64,000 bases of DNA. It comes from an uncultured Bacteroidia bacterium (GTDB lineage: Bacteria; Bacteroidota; Bacteroidia; Bacteroidales; ML635J-15). Under the pieces are notes generated by a model. That model saw only the letters and a list, made by a program, of their open reading frames with translations. It was not told where the DNA came from and searched no databases. Each line of letters opens with the position of its first letter. The stretch's first letter is position 1. The stretch is taken from the NCBI GenBank assembly GCA_902800045.1, contig CADCCZ010000001.1, positions 973,346 through 1,037,345 on the forward strand. Reading direction: 5' to 3'. The position numbers and the translations under genes were made by a program. Below, piece by piece: positions 26,338 to 35,641 of this stretch.

Positions 26338-27093
26338 ATGCCCGAAACAATATCAATAACACGCGGTGCAATCACCACCATCAAGTTCGACAACGAACCG
26401 ACGATGAACGCCATGAGCCAGCTTTTCCTAAAGGAATTCCACGAAGCCGTTGAATCGGTACGCAACGACAAGGAATGCCGAGTGCTAATAATCCGTGGCA
26501 CAGAGAAAGTATTCTCCGCAGGCGGAAACCTTCACGAAATCGCAGGCGCCGACTACGAAAAAGCCGTCCTGATGGCAACCAACGCCCACTACATCTACGA
26601 CGGACTGCTAAACCTTGAAATTCCTGTCATAGCAGCACTCGACGGCATAGTTTATGGCGGCGGTCTGGAACTCGCTTTGCGCTGCGACATTCGCTTCTGC
26701 ACACCCGAAACCCGCATGAAGTTTCCAGAAGTCGATATGGGCATAATCCCCGGCGCAGGTGGAATATCCTTTTTGTCGAGATACATCTCCCCTGCCGACA
26801 TCGCCTACTATGTATATTCGTGCAAACAAATTCCTGTTGACTACGCAAAACAGCACGGAATAGTACAAGAGGTTTTCCCTCGTAACGAGTTGTACACCAA
26901 GACTGAAGAATTAGCGAAACTACTTGCCTCAAAGCCACGCGAAGCACTGCGTGCTGCAAAACACGAAATTGTTGCAACGATGCACAAAGACTTGAAAGAA
27001 TGCTTAAATATTGAAATTAAAGAATTTGCATCGACTTTACAGACCGATGGCAAAAGAACAATTGAAGAGTGGTTTGCTAAAAAGAATAAATAG
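26338..27093 (+). CDS. Enoyl-CoA hydratase/isomerase family protein
   Basis: A 251-residue crotonase-fold enzyme. The first oxyanion-hole motif is KVFSAGGNLHEIAG, the second YGGGLELALRCDIRF. Both positions corresponding to the catalytic glutamates of hydratases are filled (TPE at the end of the second motif, and FPEVDMGIIPGAGG). This favours a hydratase over an isomerase. It probably hydrates an enoyl-CoA such as crotonyl-CoA. Nearby kamA makes a link to lysine fermentation possible, but not shown. The start ATG follows the repeat run directly. Confidence 0.88.
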   Translation: MPETISITRGAITTIKFDNEPTMNAMSQLFLKEFHEAVESVRNDKECRVLIIRGTEKVFSAGGNLHEIAGADYEKAVLMATNAHYIYDGLLNLEIPVIAALDGIVYGGGLELALRCDIRFCTPETRMKFPEVDMGIIPGAGGISFLSRYISPADIAYYVYSCKQIPVDYAKQHGIVQEVFPRNELYTKTEELAKLLASKPREALRAAKHEIVATMHKDLKECLNIEIKEFASTLQTDGKRTIEEWFAKKNK

Positions 27094-27096
27094 CAA

Positions 27097-28275
27097 TTAA
27101 ATTGTGTTGTACGGATATCTGTCGAAATGAATCTTTTTCACCATTTCGAAAAGTTTTGTCTTAAACTCGTCGATATTCTGCAAATCCTTGGCCGAAACAA
27201 AAACACAATCGGCATTCTTGGCAAAATACATTTCCTTTAACTCATCGAGCGAATAATTGTCGCGAGTTTTGGGAGTCAAATCATCCTCGTCCTTCTTTGT
27301 ATATGTAAAAGCATCTATCTTATTGAACACCACGAGTATAGGCTTATTTACAATTCCTATATCCTTGAGTGTCTGCCCCACAACCTCCATCTGGTCTCTG
27401 AAGCAAGGATGTGAAATATCGACCACATGAATAATAAGGTCAGACTCGCGAGCTTCGTCGAGCGTCGATTTGAACGATTCGATGAGCGTTGTCGGCAACT
27501 TGCGTATAAAGCCAACGGTATCACTAAGCAGAAACGGAAGATTGTTTATCACAACCTTGCGCACGGTGGTATCGAGAGTTGCAAACAACTTGTTCTGCGC
27601 CAGCACTTCCGACTTGCTAATAAGGTTCATTATGGTCGATTTACCGACATTGGTGTAACCTACCAGCGAAACTCTGACAATGCCAGTACGATTCTTTCGC
27701 TGTTGAACCATATTCTTGTCAATCTTCTGCAAGTCTACCTTCAGTTTTGCAATCTTGTCGAGTACGATACGGCGGTCGATTTCAATCTGTGTTTCACCAG
27801 GGCCACGCATACCAATACCGCCACGCTGACGTTCCAAATGCGTCCACATACCTGCAAGTCGAGGGAGAAGATATTGGTACTGAGCCAATTCCACCTGTGC
27901 CTTAGCATGTGCAGTTCGTGCATTTTGTGCAAAAATGTCAAGGATAAGGTTTGTTCTATCAAGTACCTTTACCTGCAATTCGCGCTCAATATTGCGAAGC
28001 TGCGTTGGTTGCAATTCATCATCGAAAATCACCAACGAAATTTCGTTCTCCTGAATGTACAGCTTGATTTCTTCAAGTTTACCCGTTCCAACGTAAGTTC
28101 GCGTATTTGGAGAATCGACATTCTGCACGAATCTCTTAACTGGCTCAACACCAGCAGTATTAGCAAGGAAATCTAACTCGGCGAGATACTCATCGACTTG
28201 TTCGCGCGTCTGCAGGCGGTTAACAATTCCTACAAGGACAGCCTTCTCAAATTCTTCTTCCTGACACTCAAACAT
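27097..28275 (-). CDS. hflX: Ribosome-associated GTPase HflX
   Basis: A 392-residue GTPase that binds the 50S subunit and helps split stalled or heat-damaged ribosomes. The N-terminal HflX domain has the signature TYVGTGKLEEI and QLRNIERELQVKVLDRTNLILDIFAQNA. The linker RGGIGMRGPGETQIEID is conserved. GTPase motifs: GYTNVGKST (G1), SDTVGFIRKLP (G3) and NKIDAF (G4). It ends four bases from the crotonase stop (convergent). No separate promoter is obvious between it and the gene upstream. Confidence 0.96.
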   Translation of the reverse strand: MFECQEEEFEKAVLVGIVNRLQTREQVDEYLAELDFLANTAGVEPVKRFVQNVDSPNTRTYVGTGKLEEIKLYIQENEISLVIFDDELQPTQLRNIERELQVKVLDRTNLILDIFAQNARTAHAKAQVELAQYQYLLPRLAGMWTHLERQRGGIGMRGPGETQIEIDRRIVLDKIAKLKVDLQKIDKNMVQQRKNRTGIVRVSLVGYTNVGKSTIMNLISKSEVLAQNKLFATLDTTVRKVVINNLPFLLSDTVGFIRKLPTTLIESFKSTLDEARESDLIIHVVDISHPCFRDQMEVVGQTLKDIGIVNKPILVVFNKIDAFTYTKKDEDDLTPKTRDNYSLDELKEMYFAKNADCVFVSAKDLQNIDEFKTKLFEMVKKIHFDRYPYNTI

Positions 28276-28284
28276 TTTACTCGT

Positions 28285-28722
28285 TTAGAATTTAAAATTA
28301 ATAGGTATTGTATATTTAACCTTGACAGGTGCGCCATCTTTCATTCCAGGTTTCCATGCGGGCATCGACTTGATAACGCGTACAGCTTCCTTGTCGAGCA
28401 ATTTATCTACGCCTCTGACAGCCACTACATCAGTAACTTTTCCAGTCTTGTCGATTACAAATTGAACATGCACCTTTCCCATTATGTTTTTCTTCAACGC
28501 TTTCTTCGGGTATTTGATATTTTCTGACAAATATTTTCCAAGACCTTCATTACCATTGGGAAACTCTGGCTGACGATCTAGTTCGTTGATGGCATATTCA
28601 GCATCTTTTCCAGTTACGGCGTTTACATTTTGTTTGTCCTGAGCATACGCCATAGAGCAGAATGCAATGCAAAATACCAATAATAAAAACTTAAATTTCA
28701 CAATTATCTTCCTTTCTTTCAT
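28285..28722 (-). CDS. Exported stand-alone TonB C-terminal domain protein
   Basis: A 145-residue protein with a cleavable-looking signal peptide (FKFLLLVFCIAFCSMAYAQ) followed by one TonB C-terminal domain (KVHVQFVIDKTGKVTDVVAVRGVD...VIKSMPAWKPG). It lacks the membrane anchor and Pro-rich spacer of a normal TonB, so it would be free in the periplasm. The domain is closely related to that of the next gene upstream, pointing to a duplication. A longer start at 28761 is excluded because it lies inside the terminator of that gene. Confidence 0.88.
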   Translation of the reverse strand: MKERKIIVKFKFLLLVFCIAFCSMAYAQDKQNVNAVTGKDAEYAINELDRQPEFPNGNEGLGKYLSENIKYPKKALKKNIMGKVHVQFVIDKTGKVTDVVAVRGVDKLLDKEAVRVIKSMPAWKPGMKDGAPVKVKYTIPINFKF

Positions 28723-28751
28723 AAAAAAGCCCTGCCGAATAGCGACAGGGC
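28723..28751 (-). terminator. Terminator between the two TonB-type genes
   Basis: On the minus strand GCCCTGTCGCTATTCGGCAGGGC forms a stem with TTTTTT behind it, 22 bases past the stop of the larger gene and directly before the ATG of the smaller. Confidence 0.85.
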
Positions 28752-28773
28752 AAATCAACATTTAAAAATTAAG

Positions 28774-29475
28774 TTAGTTCAACTTGAAATTGATAGGCAC
28801 CTGATAAGTTACAGGAACTGCCTTACCTCTCTGAGAACCAGGTTTCCACTTAGGCATCGACTTTACAACTCTTAAAGCTTCGGCATCGAGAGCCGGGTCA
28901 ACACCGCGAAGTACCTTTACCTTAGTAACTGCACCGGTCTTGTCGATAACGAACTGCACGAATACTCTACCAGAAACGCCATTTTCCTTTGCGATTGGCG
29001 GATACTTGGTATTTTCTGCCAAATACTTCATAAGTGCAATATCACCACCTGGATATTCTGGCTTGTTTTCTACAGCTGCGAATGCAACAGGTTCAACTTC
29101 TTCCTCCTCCTCTACTTCAATTGTTTCAACTATATGAACTTGAGTCTGAGTCTTTTCGTCAGCTTCGGTGTTAATATTAATATCGGCAACTTCCTTGTCA
29201 TCGTCAACAATGGTAAGTTCTTCGATAACTTGCTCAGGTTCTGGTTCCGGTTCTGGTTCCGGTTCTTCAGGCTGTTCTTCTTCCTGTATGGTGTTGTCGA
29301 TTTCTTCTTCAATAACTTCATCGATTGTCAAATCGCCAAGAGAACCCATCGAAGCGTCTTCCGACGACCATTCGAAAGCAACAAGACATGCTGCCAATGC
29401 AATAACTGCTCCTATTTCTAAAAAGATGATTCTCAATCTGTCGAGATCAGCTTTTGGTGATTTCTTTACTTGCAT
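28774..29475 (-). CDS. TonB family energy transducer
   Basis: A 233-residue TonB. The membrane anchor is at residues 16-36 (IFLEIGAVIALAACLVAFEW). A periplasmic spacer rich in Glu and Pro has a run of four Glu-Pro pairs (PEPEPEPEPE). The TonB C-terminal domain covers residues about 150-233 (YPPIAKENGVSGRVFVQFVIDKTGAV...MPKWKPG). It passes proton-motive energy from ExbBD to outer-membrane TonB-dependent transporters. exbB and exbD are not adjacent in this window. A TATCTTTA box lies at 29510-29517. The region up to the stop of miaB holds no other gene. Confidence 0.93.
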   Translation of the reverse strand: MQVKKSPKADLDRLRIIFLEIGAVIALAACLVAFEWSSEDASMGSLGDLTIDEVIEEEIDNTIQEEEQPEEPEPEPEPEPEQVIEELTIVDDDKEVADININTEADEKTQTQVHIVETIEVEEEEEVEPVAFAAVENKPEYPGGDIALMKYLAENTKYPPIAKENGVSGRVFVQFVIDKTGAVTKVKVLRGVDPALDAEALRVVKSMPKWKPGSQRGKAVPVTYQVPINFKLN

Positions 29476-29594
29476 AATACAGTCCCTTTCTAATTTATAT
29501 TTTCGGTTGTAAAGATACGCATTTTATTTTTTACAACAAATTTTTATTCTATTTTTATTTACAAAAAACATTTAATAGTATTCGCCAACATAAA

Positions 29595-30905
29595 TCACTG
29601 AATTACAATTCCTTTTAATGTCGCAGAACTTGCCTCGGTAATTTTTACTTTTGCATAATCGCCCTTTTTCAGCGTCATCCTATCGAAAACAACCATCTTA
29701 TTTTGCTGAGTTCTTCCGCAAAGCATGTCTGTCGAGCGCTTTGATTCGCCCTCGACGAGCACCTCGAACACCTTGCCGATGTCGCTTCGGTTTCGCTCAA
29801 GCGATATGCGGTTCTGTATCTCGATAAGCCTTGCCAGCCTTGCCACCTTCTCCTCTTCGGGAACATCGTCGACAAGATTTTTCGATGCAAACGTGCCAGG
29901 CCTATTCGAATACTTGAACAAAAAGGCAGAGTCGAATCCCACAGTCTCCATCAAATCAACAGTTTGCATATAGTCGGCCTCGGTCTCACCACAGAAACCG
30001 CAAAATATATCGGTAGAAAGCCCGCAATCGGGAATTATCCGTCTGATAGCGGCAATCCTGTCGAGATACCATTCGCGGGTATATTTGCGGTTCATACGTT
30101 CGAGAACCGTATTGCTTCCCGACTGAACTGGCAAATGTATATGATTGCAAATGTTCGGATTACGAGCTATTGCCTCAAGCAATTCATCAGATATGTCCTT
30201 AGGATGCGATGTGGTAAACCTGACGCGCATTCCGGGCACTCTGCGAGCAACGGTTTCTATCAGTTTCGGGAAATTATACTCTCCACATATATATGAATTT
30301 ACATTCTGACCAAGCAATGTAAGTTCCTTGTAACCATTTGCTTGCAAATTTTCCGATTCCCTGATTATATCGTCAGCACTACGGCTGCGCTCGCGTCCAC
30401 GGGTATATGGCACAATGCAATACGAGCAAAAATTGTTGCACCCGCGAGTGATCGAAACAAAGCCCGAAATGCTTTCTCTGTCGAGACGCAAAGGTTCGAT
30501 GCCTGCATAAGTCTCGGTTATATCAAAGTCGGTGTCAGCCACTGGTTTAAGATCTGTTTCTTCAACAAGTGCAGGAATATGACGATAAGCATCAGGACCA
30601 GCAACAAAGTCAACCGCTCCGCTGTCGAACAACTTGTCGCCAACTCGCTGGGCCATGCAACCTATTACACCGACTTTCAGATTCTTATTCCTATGCTTCA
30701 GCCCTTTCATAAAATCAAGACGATTCCATATCTTGCGCTCGGCATTGTCGCGCACCGAACAGGTATTTATCACAACCACATCGGCCAATTGTATATCATC
30801 GGTAGTTTCGTAGCCATTAGATTTCATTATAGCCGCAACCATCTCGGAATCAGCCACATTCATCTGACAGCCGTAAGTTTCAAAATATATTTTTCTATCC
30901 TTCAT
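29595..30905 (-). CDS. miaB: tRNA-2-methylthio-N6-dimethylallyladenosine synthase
   Basis: A 436-residue radical-SAM methylthiotransferase that adds a methylthio group to i6A37 in tRNAs reading UNN codons. The N-terminal UPF0004 domain carries three cluster cysteines (YGCQMN, INTCSVR, IGCMAQ). The radical-SAM motif is CNNFCSYC. A TRAM domain ends the protein (FEVLVEGESKR...GDYAKVKITEASSATLKGIVI). The open frame starts 39 codons earlier, but TATCTTTG at 30928-30935 lies inside, so ATG 30905 is the start. Confidence 0.96.
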   Translation of the reverse strand: MKDRKIYFETYGCQMNVADSEMVAAIMKSNGYETTDDIQLADVVVINTCSVRDNAERKIWNRLDFMKGLKHRNKNLKVGVIGCMAQRVGDKLFDSGAVDFVAGPDAYRHIPALVEETDLKPVADTDFDITETYAGIEPLRLDRESISGFVSITRGCNNFCSYCIVPYTRGRERSRSADDIIRESENLQANGYKELTLLGQNVNSYICGEYNFPKLIETVARRVPGMRVRFTTSHPKDISDELLEAIARNPNICNHIHLPVQSGSNTVLERMNRKYTREWYLDRIAAIRRIIPDCGLSTDIFCGFCGETEADYMQTVDLMETVGFDSAFLFKYSNRPGTFASKNLVDDVPEEEKVARLARLIEIQNRISLERNRSDIGKVFEVLVEGESKRSTDMLCGRTQQNKMVVFDRMTLKKGDYAKVKITEASSATLKGIVIQ

Positions 30906-30927
30906 TGCAGAGATTTGAAATGAGGTG

Positions 30928-30935
30928 CAAAGATA
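30928..30935 (-). promoter_or_regulatory. miaB -7 box
   Basis: TATCTTTG on the minus strand, 22 bases before ATG 30905. It excludes the longer N-terminus. Confidence 0.75.
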
Positions 30936-31009
30936 CAATAATTTGATGATTTGATGATTTGATAATTTTATGAGATTATTACAATTTACATCCTGCATCA
31001 ACATTGTAC

Positions 31010-31029
31010 AGACGCAATTCATTGCGTCT
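31010..31029. repeat. Dispersed palindrome, AGACGCAA variant
   Basis: AGACGCAA and TTGCGTCT form a perfect 8-bp stem around TTCA. It carries a changed outer base pair compared with the CGACGCAA members. Confidence 0.7.
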
Positions 31030-31099
31030 CAACAGAACGGCGCAGCCCTCAACGAAGACTAGCTGCGTACCTAACGGGACAGGAGACAGATAATGCCAC

Positions 31100-31488
31100 T
31101 CAAACGGCGTAGCCATTCAAACGTGCGAAGCACATATAAACTTGAAACGTGCGAAGCACATTCAAACGCCGCAGGCATTCAAACAGCGAAGCGTAGAAAC
31201 GTGCGAAGCACATTCAAACGCCGCAGGCATTCAAACAGCGAAGCGTAGAAACGGGCGAAGCTCATTCAAACGCCGCAGGCATTCAAACAGCGAAGCGTAG
31301 AAACGGGCGAAGCTCATTCAAACGCCTCAGGCATTCAAACAGCGAAGCGTAGAAACGTGCGAAGCACATTCAAACGCCGCAGGCATTGAAACGGGCGTTA
31401 GCCCATAGAAACTTAGAAACGGCGCCAGCCATTGAAACAGCGCAGCGAGAAACGGCGAAGCCATTGAAACGGCGAAGCTATTGCGCCG
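31100..31488. repeat. 52-bp minisatellite made of mini-hairpins
   Basis: A 389-base array. The block starting GTGCGAAGCAC (or GGGCGAAGCTC) recurs exactly every 52 bases at 31149, 31201, 31253, 31305 and 31357. Each 52-base unit has three subunits of 17-18 bases joined by ATTCAAAC or GTAGAAAC. Most subunits form a tiny inverted repeat: GTGC-GAA-GCAC, GCC-GCA-GGC, GGGC-GTTA-GCCC, GGC-GCCA-GCC, GGC-GAA-GCC. The array is less regular at both ends and reaches the stop codon of the U32 gene. The period is not a multiple of three, so it is not coding. Confidence 0.9.
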
Positions 31489-33453
31489 CTACTTCAGACC
31501 CTTCTTCATATTGAAATCGGTACTGCCAGGTATTTTTACAGAATTCCTTACTGCATGAAGAATCTCCGACAGGCGCACAAGATTGTTGTCGTACGAAATA
31601 TCAATCAGGAAACGGCAAAAGCCCTTGTTGCTGAACTTTGAAACATTTTGCGTCCACGAAACAGGATTTTTATCTGTCACGATTGTAAATCCCTGTCTAT
31701 TAATGCAATTATACTTACGCTTTGCATCGTCAGTAAATTCTTTTTCGGATATTGGCTGACGCGAGAAAAACAAGTCGGGATGGAAATACAACGGAACGAT
31801 TCCTCCCCTGTCCCTACCCGAAATCATGTTGGGATAATCGCTCTCAAGCGGATAGCAATAATGGCGCACGCCAGCCGACTTTATGAAATTTACAGCTACG
31901 TCGTTCATAAGGTACACATTCTCGTTAGTGGCTACAATGCAACCTTTTGGAACCAAAGGCATCAGCGATATATTCGACAGAACAAACCTTGCATAACCTA
32001 CTGAACATAAACTAGATATAGCATTTCTCCAATCGTCAAGCTGCAGTTCCGAAATATATTTAGGCAACTCTACAAATATCTTCTGCTTTGTCTCCCTTGG
32101 AATTGACATCGAAGCGAGAGCCTTGGCATCGCTTATAGAAAGCCTTGCAAAGATGGCTTCAAATCCATTGGGATTCAGCTTCTTAAGAATTCCAGCATCC
32201 GAAACACGCAGGAATAAACGCATTTCTCCACCCCGTGAACCAACAGCCGGGAATGCACGACGGATACTTTCTACCTTCTGTGGTGACGGGAAAAATATCT
32301 TCTTCGATACAGGACGGCGGAACTTTGTTGAAAACGGATGATTCTCGTATCCAACCAGATACACCGCCTGTCCTACTGAATAACCTTCAGCATTGCAATA
32401 AATGTGTATCTTGCCATCGGTACGCTCAACGCGACGTATTTTTATGAATTCGGCATCAGTATCGCTGGCATTTCGGCAACGGAGCTTTGCATTGTCGGAC
32501 AATTTTACATCCGAAGCTAGAACAATGCAATCGTTTTCAACCTTTTCAATAGAACCGACAAGCAAACCTGTTTCCGAATTATGAGTGACAGCATTCTTAA
32601 CATCGTGTCCCATAAACCATTGCGTCTTCTCACGAGCGAAATCCGATGCAAGGATTTCCTTTGCTTCGTCTATGCGCGAATGGTCGTCGATAGCCATACG
32701 ATAAGCACGTGCCACATTGTAAACATAGTCGGGCGTTTTCATCCTGCCCTCGACCTTGAGCGATGACACTTTCAGCCGGGCGAAATCGGGAATCAGGTCA
32801 ATAAGCTGGAAATCCTTCATGCTGAACAGCGAAACAGAGCCGTTTTCGGTCTTGAAATTTCGGCGGCAAACCTGAGTGCAAAGTCCACGATTGGCCGAAT
32901 TTCCTCCCAGATAACTGCTAAACAGACATTGTCCCGACACCGAATAGCACAAGGCACCATGTATAAATATCTCTGTTTCAACATTTACCGACTTCATCAA
33001 CTGCGAAAGTTCGTGCATTGTAAGCTCGCGAGCCAGCACCACACGCGAAAAACCGCATTCTTTCAAATAGTTGCTCGAAAGGGAATTGTGCACCGACATC
33101 TGCGTGCTTGCATGAATCTGCAAATCGGGGAAATAACGTCGGACAATGTTTGCAACTGCCAAATCCTGAATTATAAGCGCGTCGGGACGGCACTGCGAAA
33201 GAGCCGACAATGTCTCTATGAGTTCCGAAAGTTCGGTGTTCTTAATCAGCGTGTTAAGTGTAACATACACCTTTCTTCCCCGCGAATGAGCCTCCGCTAC
33301 AACATTGACAAGGTCGGCGTACGAGAAGTTGCGTGCACGATTGCGTGCATTGAATTTTTTGAGTCCCAGATACACCGCATCGGCGCCACCTTCCATGGCT
33401 GCAAAGAACGAATCGAGCGTGCCTGCCGGTAAAAGCAATTCAGGTTTGAACAT
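31489..33453 (-). CDS. U32 family protein, RlhA-like (23S rRNA hydroxylation)
   Basis: A 654-residue U32 protein, the same length as E. coli RlhA, which hydroxylates C2501 of 23S rRNA. The N-terminal U32 domain starts PELLLPAGTLDSFFAAMEGGADAVYLG. The Cys-rich site of the family is GALCYSVSGQCLFSS...NRGLCTQVCRRNF (four Cys, likely an Fe-S site). SLKVEGRMKTPDYVYNV follows. The C-terminal half matches the DUF3656-type collagenase-like extension. Members may also modify tRNA (TrhP), but those are shorter. The first codon of the longer frame is a TTG inside the promoter box. Confidence 0.85.
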   Translation of the reverse strand: MFKPELLLPAGTLDSFFAAMEGGADAVYLGLKKFNARNRARNFSYADLVNVVAEAHSRGRKVYVTLNTLIKNTELSELIETLSALSQCRPDALIIQDLAVANIVRRYFPDLQIHASTQMSVHNSLSSNYLKECGFSRVVLARELTMHELSQLMKSVNVETEIFIHGALCYSVSGQCLFSSYLGGNSANRGLCTQVCRRNFKTENGSVSLFSMKDFQLIDLIPDFARLKVSSLKVEGRMKTPDYVYNVARAYRMAIDDHSRIDEAKEILASDFAREKTQWFMGHDVKNAVTHNSETGLLVGSIEKVENDCIVLASDVKLSDNAKLRCRNASDTDAEFIKIRRVERTDGKIHIYCNAEGYSVGQAVYLVGYENHPFSTKFRRPVSKKIFFPSPQKVESIRRAFPAVGSRGGEMRLFLRVSDAGILKKLNPNGFEAIFARLSISDAKALASMSIPRETKQKIFVELPKYISELQLDDWRNAISSLCSVGYARFVLSNISLMPLVPKGCIVATNENVYLMNDVAVNFIKSAGVRHYCYPLESDYPNMISGRDRGGIVPLYFHPDLFFSRQPISEKEFTDDAKRKYNCINRQGFTIVTDKNPVSWTQNVSKFSNKGFCRFLIDISYDNNLVRLSEILHAVRNSVKIPGSTDFNMKKGLK

Positions 33454-33468
33454 ATACGAAATTTGGCG

Positions 33469-33476
33469 CAAAGATA
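33469..33476 (-). promoter_or_regulatory. -7 box of the U32 gene
   Basis: TATCTTTG on the minus strand, 15 bases before ATG 33453. Confidence 0.75.
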
Positions 33477-33505
33477 AAGTTTATTTACGATTTACGATTG
33501 ATTTG

Positions 33506-33560
33506 GGGCAAAAAGGCTAACAGGCTAACAGGCCCAAAGGCTAACAGGCCCAAAGGCTTT
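33506..33560. repeat. Short tandem repeat AGGCTAACAGGCCCAA
   Basis: AGGCTAACAGGC(CCAA) units recur in the gap between the divergent U32 and alcohol dehydrogenase genes, flanked by TTTACGATTTACGA words also seen at 4275-4310 and 4530. Confidence 0.7.
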
Positions 33561-33640
33561 TGCTCTGCGATGCTAAATCTAAAATCGTAATTCGTAATTT
33601 TTTTGTATCTTCGCACCATAAATTTAAAAACGATATTGAC

Positions 33641-34807
33641 ATGATTTACGATTTCACTTACGAAAACCCGACCAGAATTCATTTTGGCAAAAGTGCATTG
33701 GAGCACCTTCCGGAAGAACTCAACAAATTTGGCAAAAACATATTGCTTGTTTACGGCAAGAATTCAATCAAGGCTACTGGCTTGTACGACAAGATTTTAT
33801 CCATGCTCAACGGCTGTGGCAAAAAAGTAACAGAACTTGCCGGCATCAACTCAAATCCGCGTTATTCGCAGGTTATGGAAGGCTGCAGACTTGTGCGCGA
33901 AAACGACATCGACCTCATACTTGCCGTTGGTGGCGGCAGCGTTGTCGACTGCTCTAAAGGCATTGCAGCTTCGGCATACTACAATGGCGACGCCTGGACA
34001 CACTACTGGGAACAGCAAGGTCCAATCGAAAACAAGGTTGTCGCTGTTGCATCGGTGCTTACAATGACAGGAACAGCATCGGAAATGAATACAGGTTCGG
34101 TCATCACCAACGAGGACAAGAAGCTGAAACTCGGACGCGTATTCCCATTCCCAGATCTTTGCCCGAAATTTTCGATCCTGAATCCTGAATTCACATATAC
34201 CGTTCCTAAAATGCAGATGATAAGCGGCATAGCCGACATTTTCTCTCACCTCATGGAACAATATTTCGGTGGCGACGACGACTGCACAAGCGACTATCTG
34301 CTCGAAGGCGTAATGCTTTCGCTCATAAATTCATCGCGCAAGGCAATCGTCGATCCGCACGACTACGAAGCACGAAGCAACATAATGTGGTGTGCTACAA
34401 TGGGTTTGAACAAAATCCTCGCACTTTCGAAAATGCAGGACTGGGAAGTTCACATGATTGAGCATCAGCTCGGTGCATATACCGACTGCCCCCACGGCAT
34501 AGGTCTGGCAATTATTTCACCGGCATATTACCGATACATATATAAATATGGTCTGCCGAAGTTCGTCCGCTTTGCAAAGAACATCTGGCATGTCGAAACA
34601 GCCGGCAAAACCGACGAACAGGTTGCCCTCGAAGGCATCGCCCGCCTCGAATCGTTCTTCCGCGAACTTGGTATTCCAGCAACACTCCGCGAAGTCGGTG
34701 CAACCGAGGAAATGCTTCCGCTGATTGCAAAATCGACAATTCCTGGCGGCGGCTACAAGAAAATGGAAGCTGACGACATACTGGTAGTTTTGAAAAATTG
34801 CTTCTAA
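33641..34807 (+). CDS. Iron-containing alcohol dehydrogenase, BdhA/YqhD type
   Basis: A 388-residue group III alcohol dehydrogenase, the usual length of butanol dehydrogenases. The cofactor motif is AVGGGSVVDCSKGIA. Metal ligands are visible as Asp and His in GIADIFSHLMEQYF and two His in WEVHMIEHQLGAYTDCPHGIG. These enzymes reduce aldehydes with NAD(P)H and serve fermentation or detoxification. A TATCTTCG box lies at 33606-33613. The start ATG 33641 begins MIYDFTYENPTRIHFG, a typical N-terminus. An MBL lipoprotein gene follows after 10 bases. Confidence 0.92.
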   Translation: MIYDFTYENPTRIHFGKSALEHLPEELNKFGKNILLVYGKNSIKATGLYDKILSMLNGCGKKVTELAGINSNPRYSQVMEGCRLVRENDIDLILAVGGGSVVDCSKGIAASAYYNGDAWTHYWEQQGPIENKVVAVASVLTMTGTASEMNTGSVITNEDKKLKLGRVFPFPDLCPKFSILNPEFTYTVPKMQMISGIADIFSHLMEQYFGGDDDCTSDYLLEGVMLSLINSSRKAIVDPHDYEARSNIMWCATMGLNKILALSKMQDWEVHMIEHQLGAYTDCPHGIGLAIISPAYYRYIYKYGLPKFVRFAKNIWHVETAGKTDEQVALEGIARLESFFRELGIPATLREVGATEEMLPLIAKSTIPGGGYKKMEADDILVVLKNCF

Positions 34808-34817
34808 AACACTAAAT

Positions 34818-35639
34818 ATGAAGAATATAACTTTTGCATTAATAGCAGCCATAACGTTTTTGGCATCGTGCTCGGGGAATGGCGACAAACCAGCCGCAAC
34901 AGAGACCGTCGAACCCGAAATTCAGAAGAAAGACACCCTGATTGCAATACAGGACTGCCAGCACAAAATGCCGACATACATTTTTGCAGGTCAGAACGAC
35001 AAACTTTTACATGAGGTTTTGCCTGGCGACTACATCGACAACTCAATAAATGTGTTTTTGCTGGAGCGTGGCGACAAGAATATTCTCTTTGATACAGGAC
35101 TTGGCACATCGCAAAACGGCCATCTGCTCGAAAAACTGGACTCTATAGGCCTTCAGCCTGACGATATAACCGACATTTGCATAACCCATTTCCACAGCGA
35201 CCATATTGGCGGACTTCTTACTGCCGACGGTGAGGCTGTTTTCAAAAATGCCAAGCTGCACTTTTCAGACTTGGAATTGGAAGTTTGGACAGTAGGTGTA
35301 TTAAAAGACAACGAAACAGTTGACAAGATGCTTAAGGCATACGATGGCAGATACGAAACGTTTCAGGCCGGCGACACAATTATCGATGGGATTGTAACCA
35401 TTGCAGCTTACGGACATACGCCAGGTCATACCATGTACGACATTGGCGAAACGCTGATTGCCGGTGACATCATGCACGCGATTGACCTGCAAATCGAACA
35501 TCCGGAAATTTCCGCCATATACGACTTTAACCCAGTAGAAGCCAGAGAAACACGAATTTCGGTATTAGAAACAGCCCGCAAAAACCACAAGCCAATGGCA
35601 GGAATGCACTTCCCCGCTCCTCACATCATAAAACTATAG
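34818..35639 (+). CDS. Metallo-beta-lactamase-fold lipoprotein
   Basis: A 273-residue MBL-fold hydrolase with a lipoprotein signal ending in FLASC (Cys18). The metal motif is ITHFHSDHIGG, followed by AAYGHTPGH and LIAGDIMHAID, which supply further ligands. Relatives include lactonases and other hydrolases of quorum-type or sulphur compounds. The natural substrate is not clear. Unlike most family members it is a lipoprotein, so it acts outside the cytoplasm. It is probably in one transcript with the alcohol dehydrogenase and msrC (gaps of 10 and 2 bases). Confidence 0.88.
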   Translation: MKNITFALIAAITFLASCSGNGDKPAATETVEPEIQKKDTLIAIQDCQHKMPTYIFAGQNDKLLHEVLPGDYIDNSINVFLLERGDKNILFDTGLGTSQNGHLLEKLDSIGLQPDDITDICITHFHSDHIGGLLTADGEAVFKNAKLHFSDLELEVWTVGVLKDNETVDKMLKAYDGRYETFQAGDTIIDGIVTIAAYGHTPGHTMYDIGETLIAGDIMHAIDLQIEHPEISAIYDFNPVEARETRISVLETARKNHKPMAGMHFPAPHIIKL

Positions 35640-35641
35640 CA

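Noticed and set aside
31100-31488. CRISPR array
   Set aside because: Repeats and spaces are all of one repeated unit with a 52-base period; there are no unique spacers and no cas genes.
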